From positions 581,001-645,000 of the forward strand of contig WPIO01000073.1 in NCBI GenBank assembly GCA_009760855.2: 64,000 nt of DNA, in the 5' to 3' direction. The notes below the pieces were generated by a model. The model searched no databases. It was not told the origin of the DNA and worked only from the letters and a program-made list of their open reading frames with translations. Made by a program: the position numbers and the translations under genes. This document shows positions 32,402-62,372 of this stretch, in pieces (positions within the stretch are counted from its first letter, which is position 1; each line of letters starts with the position of its first letter). The DNA comes from Cristatella mucedo. Lineage: Eukaryota > Bryozoa > Phylactolaemata > Cristatellidae.

Positions 32402-32700
32402 CACCCGGTAGAGCCAGCTACGGCCGTAACATCACAGAGGACGTTGAGCGCGGTGGAAAATGGCGCCGTCATAAGCACATAAAGTAGGTCGGGTGGGCGG
32501 GCCGGAAATGTAGTTACTGGCGCCATGTGTAAGCAGTAACAGGGGGGGGGGTGTGGGGGGGGGGCGTCAGACGAAACGCCGTACAGACTACCGCTCGCGC
32601 GCTGCGCTCAATAGTGGAGCCATCGCTCGCATCATTGGTCAGCGGCTGTGAACATGGGCGCCGGGTAGCTACCTAACACCTGGATTCAGGCCGCGACGTT
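32402..32700 (-). promoter_or_regulatory. GC-rich 5' region of the unrecognised gene
   Basis: A CpG-rich stretch directly upstream of the ATG, with a G-run block at 32542-32564 (C-runs on the coding strand) about 140 bp upstream. This is typical of a CpG-type promoter. No TATA box is seen. Inferred from position only. Confidence 0.35.
32542..32564 (+). repeat. G-run block
   Basis: Two runs of about 10 G separated by TGT. A possible quadruplex in the 5' region of the minus-strand gene. Confidence 0.7.
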
Positions 32701-35035
32701 GAGCTGGCGGCGACGAAAACTCTCAACACGCGAACGTCCGCGTGTGCGTCGGATCTGGGTTTCTATGGGTTCTTCTTTGAAGGGGTAAAAGATAAATCGC
32801 GATAGCTCACACAGCAGCAGCATCTGAGGCGCATATTTTGAGTGCCAGAAAGACGAGCGGCATTCAAGCGTGTGTGCGTGAAAATAGAAGAGAGCGCAGC
32901 AACGAGTGGGTAACCGTGAAAGCGTCGGTACCCGAGGAATTACAGGAAGAAGTACACTGCGAAACGTGGCGGAGCTCGTGCGGTTAAATAAATGCGGCCA
33001 CAGCTGGGCGCTGAAAGCGACAGTTTATTGCGGGCCGGCTGCTTGCAAGTTGCGCTTCGGCCCATCGTGCGCTTTATGAGGTTCGCACCGGTTAAAGGTT
33101 AAGGTTAAATTACACGAGCAGACGTGCGGCCCTCTCAGTGTGGGAGGCTGAATGCTTCCAGGGGCTACCAGCGAGGCCACCCAAACTCGGGCTACGCCAG
33201 CGCCCAGTTATATGCGCCCGCCAGGCTCGTGTAATCGGGGCTGAAACCTGCGCAAGGTCGTAATCCCTTGAAAATCCGAAGCCCCTTGTGGGAGCTATTA
33301 ATTAATGTGGCTTCATTCTCAATTGCTGTCCAATCTGGGTCATGAACTGAAAAGGCAGACCGATCCATTGCTCCCCGAATCCACGATATTGCTGCTATTA
33401 CGGCGCATTTCCACCTTGATGGCTCGTTTACGAACTAAATATTTCGTAATAGGACTGCTATAATTCCTTCCATGGCCGATAACTTGTTGAAAGGTGGCTT
33501 TATTTAAAACGCGAATCAGAATGCACGCAAATTTCCGCCAGCAAGCTAGAAGCCCTTTATGTACCGGTCAAGGACTCGAGGCTAGCAGAATGCTCAAAAA
33601 TGACCTGGCAAGCCACTGAACGCCCCTAGCTTCCCTACAGTACACCTAGCCGGTGACGTCACCGGAAAAGCCGGCCTACACGATCAAAACATCCGGCTGT
33701 AAGCGGCTCGAGCGGATCCAGTTCATTGCTACGTTACCCAAGAAATCGTTGAGCGTCTGAGACTTTCGTGAAATGGGCCGGCCGATTTGTCGACAAAAAC
33801 AAAGCGGATCTTAATCGTCTAAGTCTAGCTATTTCCGTCGGCCAACTCAGGACGGAGAGCTCAAATCTTGCGCCAGTTGGGCGACATTGCTCTGCAATTA
33901 CTTACCGCGGCGCGAAACCTCTATGCAAGCCTTTAAGACTAACCTGAATACTTACCTTCTCACGGTTTGGGGTCCAAGACTTGCCACTAGCGAGCAGCAT
34001 TTGGTGGCGGGTGGCCACCAAAAACGAATTAGTGCTGCTTTCAGATAGCACCACGAACATCGTCAGATCGAAGGAAAATATCAAGTATATCCGTCTGAGA
34101 ATACCGGTAAGCAGGAGGCTGGGGAAATTGAGGTACTTCTCCCCTGCCCCAACAGAAAGGCGACTAGGTAGTGGCAGCGAGCCGTGCGTGAGCCATCGGG
34201 TGTTGTATTGCTGTGGCTCCGACTGTGGCAGTTCTAGTGGAGTCTCGCGGACCTGATTGGTAAACGAGACTTTATCTTTATTTCTCTCAACACGTACACA
34301 TATGAGAGCTCGATGAATCACAGCAGCTACGGCGAGAAATATAATGTACGTTAGTGGCCTGGTGCTCCGCTTTGCCAATGGCTCAACCATTGGCCACAGG
34401 CGAGGAGTAGGCTGCTGCGCTGTGTGTCAATGGCGTAACCATTGGACGCAGATGAGGCACGCATTAGCGACCGGGCGCCGAGCTAATTAAAGCAGCACGA
34501 GCAGCAGGCGCACAGAGCGCGGAGGCTTTCTTTTTCAGCCAGCCCCTGCGCAAGCACAAGGTAAAACCTCGATGGAATGACAGTGATGGCTTCCAAGAAG
34601 AAGCAGACAGACTTAGAAAGCGGATTTGGGGGCTTTTCGAGTAATTCGGATTTGGGGGCTTTTCGAGTAATTTTTCTTAGCCGTGCACTTTCAAGGTGTT
34701 TCTCTTGACGGACCAATAGCCTGTATGTGCAAAATGCTGATCCGGTGAGCGCACACTGCGAACACAATTAGGTTTGCTTTCCAGAGGGTTCTTAATTTTT
34801 TAAGGTTAATATATATTAGAAGTGATAGAGAGGTAACTAAGCTGCTGAGATGCGTCCAATGAGGCCCGATAGGCGGCTTGTCATTGGTGTATTGCTGCAT
34901 GGTGCACGGCAGGGGATTGCACCAATTCTTTTGAAGTCACCATATGCTTCCGGGCGACTAGCCGAAGGTACTTAGCTTTAAGCTCATTAGATTGTGTATC
35001 TTGGATTAGTAGATTTGAATTCATAGGCGTATTCA
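32700..35035. other. No recognised gene
   Basis: The open frames here (the longest is minus 33902-34390, 162 codons) show no family signature. At 34621-34672 a 26-bp unit (CGGATTTGGGGGCTTTTCGA plus GTAATT) is present twice in perfect tandem. Confidence 0.5.
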
Positions 35036-35039
35036 TACG

Positions 35040-36058
35040 TGTCGAATTCTCTCAAGTCCCTCGATGCATGTACTGCTGACATCCTCATATGGATGGCAGC
35101 AAAATTTCTCAGATTAAATGACGACAAAACTAACTTACTAGTTATTGACTATCAAAGTGGGACTCTGAAATTGAAAAGCTAAACGCTCAAAATTGGCTCT
35201 GCCACCTCTTGCTGCATCTTCATGAAATCTAGGCGTCATTTTCCAAAGTGACTTTTCAGTAGGCAACCACATAAGCTCCACAGTCAAGTCTACCTACTTT
35301 CAGCTATATAACATCGCTAAAAATTCGGTCTTACTTAGAAAAGAATGCTTCATACAAAGTGGTCCATTCAATTGTGACATACCGCCTCGACTTCTGTAAC
35401 TCACTGCTTGCTAGTCTACCGGCCGGTGCAATCAGGCGCTTACAGCATGTGCAAAACTCTAAAGCAAGGCTTGTCTCTTATGAACGTTCCAGTTGCCAGA
35501 TCACACCACTTCCTGGCAACCTGCACTGGCTCCTAAACAAACAGCGTATCTACTTCAAGGCACTGTCGCTAACTTTTAGGTTCCTTCGTTCTCTGGCTCC
35601 TGCCTACAAATCAGAACTACTTCTCCAACAGGCTAAGCAGAGAACCAATCGCTTTCTGACTCAAATCGTTTAGCTATACCTCATACGAGCCTTAAATCCT
35701 TTGGATAGTGTGCCCTAGTTCCAATGCTCCCAAAGTCTGAAACTCACGCGCCACTGGAGCCACGACATTCTCTGACTTGACGACATTTGAAAAGGAGCTA
35801 AAAACTCACCCGTTCATAATAGCACTTGCTGAGTCCTTGTGATTCGTCATTTGTGTGCTTAAACGTGCTGACATTGCGCGTGACACCCCAATAATTATAT
35901 TTTAGATTTTAGGACTGTGCTTGCCACCTCTATCCATGTTATGCTTGTCGAAATTGTGCATGTTACATCTAATCATTTGATCATGCTTCTTTTACAGCAT
36001 ATGCAAAGTGCCTAGAATGAAGTTTCCTGTGTTCGCTATACAAATATAGTATTATTAT
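35040..36058 (+). mobile_element. LINE-alpha fragment, about 1 kb, 5' truncated
   Basis: Encodes remnants of the RT tail: ADILIWMAAKFLRLNDDKTN, RLDFCNSLLASLPAGAIRRL, SLTFRFLRSLAPAYKSEL, then the 3' UTR and ATTATTATT. The longest alpha copy in the window, with frameshifts and stops. Confidence 0.85.
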
Positions 36059-36384
36059 TTTTGAACTGTTGAGCCCTTATAAGGCTCTGGCCGAAGTTCA
36101 GTGGATTGCTACTATAGGAGTCTAGCCACGTCGATTGACCAGATAAATAAGTTTGGCGACAGGCGAACTTTTCGAGTGCATGCTTTGTGCTCTTAAGGTT
36201 TCTCCAGGGTCCAAAGACCCCTTTTTTCTGAAGTCCCATGGACGTGCAGATTAATATGTATGTCAAGAACCTAGCACATTTTGGCGGCGTGGTCAAGAGG
36301 CATCGTTAGGCACATCAGGTCTTGACTCCCGCCATGCCTAGATATTATTATTAGATCTGAACTAATCCTCTGGCTTCTCAGCTT

Positions 36385-36530
36385 TGCATCATCTCATCAC
36401 TCTTCGGACTCTGATCGTTTGGCTGTGCCACTAACCAACCTTACATCCTTTGGGGACCGTGCTTTCAGTTCGATACTCCTGAGCCGGTAACTCGCTACTG
36501 GCTGACGCGACATCAGCTGACTTGCAAAAC
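36385..36530 (+). mobile_element. LINE-alpha internal fragment
   Basis: Reads SSLFGL, then PLTNLTSFGDRAFSS-like across a shift, as in other alpha copies. Confidence 0.5.
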
Positions 36531-36898
36531 TATGAAAATATGAAGCCAAAAAAGTGGCCACTTGTTCCTCGCAGAATTTTCTCCTTCCAGTGTGAGCATC
36601 CCTTATCTACTTGTGCGTTCTGAGAGTGTGCGAGTTATCACTAATGATTGGGCATTATTTTCTTGCCAACGCACGCAAAGTACATTAACAAAATTTGGTC
36701 TACGTCTGCATTATTTTTATATTTCTTTCAAAACTCAGCTGCAGGATCTGTCTGAACAGGAGGCCACCTCAATTAGATGATCAACAACACATTTTCCAAT
36801 AGCCATTTTTAATAACAAAAATAATGAGTACAAGAAATTTACATTAGACCCTCAGGAGGACGAAATACTTTTCTATGCATTCTACGTATAAGTCCGAC

Positions 36899-36960
36899 GG
36901 CGGCAACCCGGGTTACCATGGTAACCCGGGTTGCCGCCCGGGTTACCATGGTAACCCGGG
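36899..36960. promoter_or_regulatory. Double perfect X-box (RFX-type) palindrome
   Basis: A 40-bp perfect palindrome (36899-36938) centred on CCATGG overlaps a 24-bp perfect palindrome (36937-36960) with the same core. Both contain GTTACCATGGTAAC, which fits the RFX consensus GTTRCCATGGYAAC. The centres are exactly 30 bp apart. TBC1D32, a ciliary gene, starts 6.2 kb to the right. Confidence 0.6.
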
Positions 36961-37163
36961 TGCGCGAGGATTGCGATAACTATGTGAATATTGGTCCAAA
37001 TTATATGCAAATAGGCTAAAAAAATGTCGAACTCGTCGAGTTCTATTCGTCAGCAGAAATTTTGGAAACGATGAATTTTATTTTGCAAGTGGGCAGCGGC
37101 TGACCAGATTCAGGGCAAGGATCCAGAGCTCGATTACGTAAATTGAGCCTATTTTTTTGAGAA

Positions 37164-37550
37164 CTAGTTCAAGATTTGGGCCAACCGCTGGTGCCTTCTT
37201 CGGGCGCCCCACAGAGCGTATCTGCACGCCCGGAGCAGCCATCTGCGATGATGTTCTTTTTTTTCTTCCATGAGTCTAGGCCATATCGGATGCTGCTGCC
37301 AACGGTGCGCCACTATTGTCAGGATCTTCGTCCTCATTATCAGCGATACCACCCTAGCGAGCATTGGCATTCCGGACCTCCTGCCTAATCTCTTCAGATC
37401 AGAGGGTGGCAATAAAGTTCCCGGGAAATTCTTCCGTGAGCTTGCAAACAGTTTCATTGCGTTGTTAAGAACATCATTGTTAACCTCTTTTATATCGTCA
37501 TTATAGCCAACCGTAGCGTGCATCCTTTCATTGAGCTCTTGCACACACAT
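37164..37550 (-). other. Unidentified 128-codon open frame
   Basis: It starts MCVQELNERMHATVGYNDDI and has a basic, Trp/Arg-rich C-terminal part. An in-frame TGA lies three codons before the ATG. No family is recognised. The composition is protein-like, but it could be chance or a transposon remnant. Confidence 0.25.
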
Positions 37551-37975
37551 AGTTCTTCAGATTGCTTCGACATGATTCTGACAGTGCTGCCCCTGAATCA
37601 GGTCAATGGCGTTTTTCGACTTCAGCAAAATAAATTATTGCGATTCTACTTGAGGAAATTCGGCAAGCCGGGTTACCGCCGTCGGGTTCATGTGCTTAAA
37701 AAGAAACATGCCAGTTGATTAGTTACAATATGCTCAAGTTTAGTCGTACAAGAACTTTTAAGTGGAGCAAATGCTGTGAGAAGCAAATAGGTGTTTTTAC
37801 AGTGAACTAGTGAACCTGAATTAATTGCTGAACCTGTCAGGTGCCGGTTCAACATACTTTGTCGTTCCACGCATTGTATCGCCTTATTTATCCTATCATT
37901 CAATAACAACATTGCTACATAGGTCAAGGTCAAAAGGTACGTTTCAGGCACGTTGCTCAGCCAGATGGTCTAGAT

Positions 37976-38360
37976 TGCAGGGTTCGGCAAACTTTTTGAA
38001 CGACTAGGCCATTTCAGGAGGTCAATAAATCACATTTTGCCAGAAGAAATCACGCCCCCTTCACCAGGCCGGCGGAGTGGGCGTGGCGAGACAAACAAAC
38101 AGTCACAAAAGACGCACGGACGTGCACGGCAATTATAGAGGTAGACGTATATCATCGCTCCCCGGTCGGGCGCTTCTGTTTCAAGTTTGAAAAATAAACG
38201 CGGGCCACAACCTGAGCTGCAGCATCAGTAATAAACGGAAACGAAACTGCGACAATTCAATTAGCCCGGATCCATCAATAAATAACTAGGGGACCGTAGG
38301 CCGGACTGGACCACTAGCTGGGCCGGATCTGGCCTAAAGGCCGGAGTTTCCCGACCTCTG
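37976..38360. mobile_element. Non-autonomous hAT element (MITE)
   Basis: The ends CAGGGTTCGGCAAACT and (reverse complement of the right end) CAGAGGTCGGGAAACT are hAT-type terminal inverted repeats. The 8-bp flanks GTCTAGAT (37968-37975) and GTCTAGAG (38361-38368) match at 7 of 8 bases, as expected for a hAT target duplication. No coding capacity. Confidence 0.8.
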
Positions 38361-38802
38361 GTCTAGAGGAACGGCATTAGAATAAAATAACTGCTAAGGA
38401 TCTTTAAGAACTCGAACTTACGAGCAACGATCATACTTCTGAGACCAACTGTTATGAACGCGTATAGTGGTTTCACATCTGAAGTATTCACCACAACTGC
38501 GGCGAATATAACGATGCCAAACCTCCCACGGGCATGACCAAACATTGGCGGCACTATTGCCTCGATCAAAAATCAGTCATTGGAAAAATTTTAAACTCCC
38601 ATCTTGAGCCAGTGGCAAGCGCATTCAGGATTTTGGCTAAAACCCAACAGCGAGGACATGGCACAAGGTTGAGCCCTTCAAGCCAAAGTTCACTTGGAAA
38701 AGCTCTCCAGCAGCTTCAAAAGATCGTGTTACTTTTTAATTTTATTGCTCACTTAAGCTGTTAGTTCTCTTAAAATGTTTTTGAGGGGTTGGGAGATCCA
38801 CA

Positions 38803-38885
38803 ATATAATAATAATAATAATCATAATAATAATGTACTTGATAAAGCGACCTCAGAGATTTCATTCTTTGTCTAGGCGCTTTAGA
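38803..38885 (-). mobile_element. LINE-alpha 3' tail
   Basis: Minus strand: AAAGCGCCTAGACAAAG, then TGAGGTCGCTTTATCAAGTA, then (ATT)n. Confidence 0.8.
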
Positions 38886-38921
38886 TTTGATATAAGTGAG
38901 TCTCTCGGAAGCCTCTATTGG

Positions 38922-38924
<3 letters not shown>

Positions 38925-39004
<80 letters not shown>

Positions 39005-39010
39005 TTTCTC
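38925..39010 (+). repeat. (CT)n microsatellite
   Basis: About 85 bp, nearly pure. Confidence 0.95.
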
Positions 39011-39364
39011 AGCAAATGCTTAACTCGAGAGAATTCTAAAAAGAATCCTTTTCACGATTTGAGATTTTGAGTCGGAGGCATCCTAGACTTGCCTAAGACG
39101 GTTTGTCACTTTTTCTGCCGCTCTCAAAAATAGGATCTTTGCCTTATGAAGTGTAGCCTCTCTGGAGGACAAACTGTACGTGCAGTCCAAAGGCACCTCA
39201 GCACTAGCAGCTGCCTTTATAGCTCATCGTAACGCAGTGTTTACCCACTAAAGAAACATATCGAATTATCGTACGTAAGGCTCGCAACTGCACACACTTC
39301 TAGAATTATTATCTAAGTCGGGATGCTCCTCCCGGGCTTTCGGTAGGCTAATGCAATGTAATGT

Positions 39365-39620
39365 AATTTAATGTATCTCCGTTTGTTACTCCACAAAGTC
39401 ACAAATACCATGTGGGTGTTACGCAGGAGAGTTTTGTATAGCGCACTCACAGCCTAAGCGGCTTTCGGTACGCATTCGGTAGCCAACAGACTTCGTCTCA
39501 CGCAACAAAGAAAAAGTGGGAAGCATAGCAGAGTCAGGAGAACAGTTGAGGTAGTGAGTAGCATGGAAGTAGCAGCTCAGGACCGCTGAAAAGGATGAGC
39601 TATAGTCGGCAGTAGGAGAA
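39365..39620 (-). mobile_element. LINE-beta 3' fragment
   Basis: Minus strand encodes YSSSFSAVLSCYFHATHYLN, then RLGCECAIQNSPA and the beta 3' end. Highly similar to the copies at 20161 and 45975. Confidence 0.85.
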
Positions 39621-39624
39621 AGGG

Positions 39625-40895
39625 CCAATTGATCTTTCTCATTAGGTACGCACTCGAAACAGCATCGTTGAATTTTAACATCCTCTGACAACTTGCTACG
39701 GTTTATACCCGAAAGTCATCCTGCTAGCAGCCTTAGGATTTCAAATTTTAAAGATAATTATGATAATGTTTTATAAATATGTTTCAAATTTTCAAGCAAT
39801 GCCTTGACCAAAATCTGGAAGTCTTTGGTTCGCACCCTAACAGACGACTCAAAATGCAGCGGAAATCAAGTCGCGATCATGAAGACGTGCCTTCATAGAT
39901 TCGAGGCCCAGTGGCCCTCTCTGGAGACAAATTGAGTGACGTCGCGCTGCCGCTGCTGTTGATGCTGCTCAACGTGCGTCTACGACCGCAACATTAACCC
40001 TGTAGCCCCTCCCTGGAAGCGCACCGGCCAAGCTTCCCAGAATGGCCAAACTGGAGGTTCTCGGCAACGAGGGCTGGTACAGCTGGAACGACTGGCTGCA
40101 GCAGCCCGGCAGAGCCTCTTCCGCCAGACCTGCTGTTGTTGGGGGGGGGGGGCTGAGGGAAGGGCACGCTATACGCAATTAGGCCCGTGACCTCCCATTG
40201 GCAAGTGGCTAATCTGGCCTGAACGTCTGGAATCTGAGCAGATCGTATATCAACTCCGGGGAACGTTTTCGTAATCGCGAACACTGAATTGAGTCGCTCA
40301 AGGCAGTTGGCGAACGGAGCTGGCTTGACCGAGCTGTTAACGACCAGCTGACCGTACGTGCCTGCCACTCGTCCGCCGCATGGGCGAGGCCGATTTCGAC
40401 GGCTTTCCGCTAATACCACGTTTCACTCTCATATCAATCCAATACGCAAAGCTAGGCTGGGATCCGTGAGCTATTCGCTGTGAAAGCAAGGCGCAAATCT
40501 AAAGGTGGATCGGGGACTAGCGGTAAATGGCACGCGCTCGGAAACATGCACGTGCCGGCAGGTATTGACTGAGCAGTACCACTCTCAGAGCACCTCGTCA
40601 GATAGCTTTCCAAGCAAGGATGCCGGAGAGAAGCGCTCAAGCTGTATTTTAAAGCTTGTCCAAAGATGTGAGTGAGCACATTTTGATCCTTCGACCTCCT
40701 ACCACTGACGAAGCATTCTGTGCCAAATATGGTGGCCAACATGAAAAGATCCGATGCAGCTGGATTACGAATCTGGCAATGCGTTGCACCTCACATTGGC
40801 GGCTGGGTAGTCTCCGGATACAACACCGCTCACAGCAAGACCTTGGACTGCCGTCCGCGCACTTTATGAGCCGCACTTACACCAAATAGTTCTCT
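39625..40895. other. No recognised gene
   Basis: Open frames (for example minus 39994-40419) have no family signature. A run of 11 G is at 40141-40151. Confidence 0.5.
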
Positions 40896-40897
40896 AC

Positions 40898-41062
40898 GTC
40901 TGCCGGTAGCCCAGAGGTAAGGTGCTCGCTCTTCGGGATTCAGGCTGTGGGTTCGAGTCCTGCTGCAGGGCAATCTATCATTGCCAGATGCAAGAGGTGG
41001 AGAGAGCCTGTAAGGCTGTTCTGCTGCTCTAGAAATGAGGCTGTTGATTCGGCTAGCATTTT
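40898..41062 (+). mobile_element. SINE family A-like variant
   Basis: CGGTAGCCCAGAGGTAAGGT head, GGGTTCGAGTCC box B, tail GCTGCTCTAGAAATGAGGC. Diverged from the main family A copies. Confidence 0.7.
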
Positions 41063-41419
41063 CCTTTTAGATATCAATACAAAGCTTGAAGAAAGGTCAG
41101 ACATTCTCGCTAAATTATACCTTTCTCAATTCGACTCGCGCTCTCGGCAGGCAACAGCTGACGTGGTGACGTTGGACCTAACTAACATTGCCAACAGTTC
41201 AGCCCAGCGACCGGCGGCTCGTGGTTTTGTCCGTTTGGCAGCACGGCCAAGCCATTAGCATGCCGCGCAGAGCTCGCCTTCTAGTCCCGGAAACGTTCTA
41301 CTCGCTCATCGTTTCGCACTCCAGCTCGCATGGACCACAGACTCTTGCCGCCCGGGTCTGCGTTGCGGCCGGTCCTCAGTCGAGACACGCCCCAGGAGTC
41401 CTATTGGCGAGCCTTATCC

Positions 41420-41545
41420 AAACATAAACACGGCTCCGGAAGACGAAGTAAACGTCGTCATGGCGGTGGTGCCGCCGACCAGCGCCGCCGAAGCGTCCGC
41501 CGCTGCAGCGCCATCGTAAACGAACCGCCGCTACGGTTGTACAGC
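41420..41545. other. CpG-rich island with a short Ala-rich frame
   Basis: Contains CCGGAAG (ETS-like) and an ATG at about 41460 reading MAVVPPTSAAEASAAAAPS before TAA, with GTAAAC as a possible donor. It could be a start exon or bidirectional promoter. Nothing confirms it. Confidence 0.2.
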
Positions 41546-42104
41546 CCAATTTTAATCTCTTTTAAATACTGTCCATCCTTAAATTCAGGTTTGTTGAGCA
41601 TTTAAAGGGAATCTTTGATTTAACTTTTGTTTCTTTGTAAAGTGCGTGCGGTCCGGTGCAGTTAGAATGTTACAAAACACTGTCGTATCGTTCATCTAAG
41701 CGACTGCTAGTAATGAATGCACTCATCGGCCTTCCTCTTGATCAGATTTTCTATTATTTCTCGTCTGCGTAATGATGTCAAAACTGCACTATTGATAACA
41801 AGTGCTGGAACAATAGCGAGGTACCGCCGTATTCGCGACGACCATGCTGTTATTGCTTTTTTTGGTGGAGCATCCTCGCCCGAAAAATTATTCAGAAAGC
41901 TTACGAGCTATGCAGGCATCCGAATGCCTTTAAAATGCACGTGTTGTGTTTTAGAGACTCCGCTGCCACACTGAATGCAAATTGTTCAGTTTAGTATAAC
42001 ATTTCTAGAAGTCATTTCAGAACACGGTAAGATGTTGATGGGGACCAATAGCTTTCACCAGCTGCTAGGTAGTTTATACGCATACTCATAAATGTTTGTA
42101 TGCT

Positions 42105-42106
<2 letters not shown>

Positions 42107-42167
<61 letters not shown>
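42107..42167 (+). repeat. (CT)n microsatellite
   Basis: Pure CT run of 61 bp, about 1 kb upstream of TBC1D32. 42170-42900 shows no recognised feature. Confidence 0.95.
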
Positions 42168-42169
<2 letters not shown>

Positions 42170-42899
42170 GTTTGCGTTTGCCTTGCTGATTCAGGATTGT
42201 CTCGTTCGTTAATGACGTTTCAACTGCTACCTGTAAATAACCGGAGGCTAATATTTTAAGTTTTAAATTTTGTATTGCAATGTAAGCAGTCGAAGTTAAA
42301 ATGATTATCTTTGCTCTCTGGACGCCGCGTCTCAGGTATCTGCCTAAATAAAACGGTAATTTCTTTGGCCCTGCCCTTTTCTTGCGTGACAAGGGCTTGA
42401 TGATTTTTTCACCTACTCTTCGATTATGGAGTCACCCTTAGCTTAGTGGAGCTCTGCTATAGTGGAAATGGTATGCTGTAAGGGCTTCCGGCTGTACATT
42501 AATTAACTAGGTTATTAGCTCACTCTACTGCTCGACACATCAATAACTGAGCTCAAGGCCGCTGTTCATTTAACTGTACCTTAATTTACTGGTAGTCGCA
42601 TCCTCTGTGTCATAACAAAAGCATGCCGTTCACTTGACTCCAGTCATCACCCCAAGCACGGCCATGATGACCATGCTGCAGGCGCGGTTACTAGCGACCC
42701 ACCGAAGTGGGCTCCGTCAGCTGAGGCTGTGCCTATCCCTCAGCTTTACTAACCTACGAAAAGAATACTTTTATTTGTCGATTGGGGTCTTTGGTTTCTC
42801 CACGAGCATGTTTGGGTATGATACCGGTCTTCAATACCGTTATGTGAGTGCACCAGCAGCTATACTGTTGCTGGATAGAGTTGCATGGCTTGGGATGTG

Positions 42900-43136
42900 T
42901 CACTAGCTGATCTACAATGGAGGTCATTATGAAGTCCAAAAGTCGAGCATCGAGACTAAGAACATATTCTGAGCCTCCTACTCAGAGACATGGTTCCATA
43001 GCGACCACCATAAGCTTTTTTTTAATTTGATGGGATTTGGACATTATCAGGCTTAATCATCTAACTTGTTGGTGCCGCCTGGTGTGCATATGCTCCTGTG
43101 CATATCTGTAGCTTACTTGTACATCTCATTGGAACC
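42900..43136 (+). promoter_or_regulatory. TBC1D32: Likely TBC1D32 5' region with an X-box-like site
   Basis: The site GGTTCCATAGCGACC lies at 42992-43006, about 130 bp before the ATG. Its right half (ATAGCGAC) fits the RFX X-box consensus. The left half is one base shorter than the 14-bp X-box. X-boxes normally sit within a few hundred bp of ciliary gene starts. No TATA box is obvious. Function is inferred. Confidence 0.4.

Positions 43137-62372
<19,236 letters not shown>

Noticed and set aside
33902-34390. 162-codon minus-strand open frame as a gene
   Set aside because: No family signature, no splice context, ordinary composition; likely chance.
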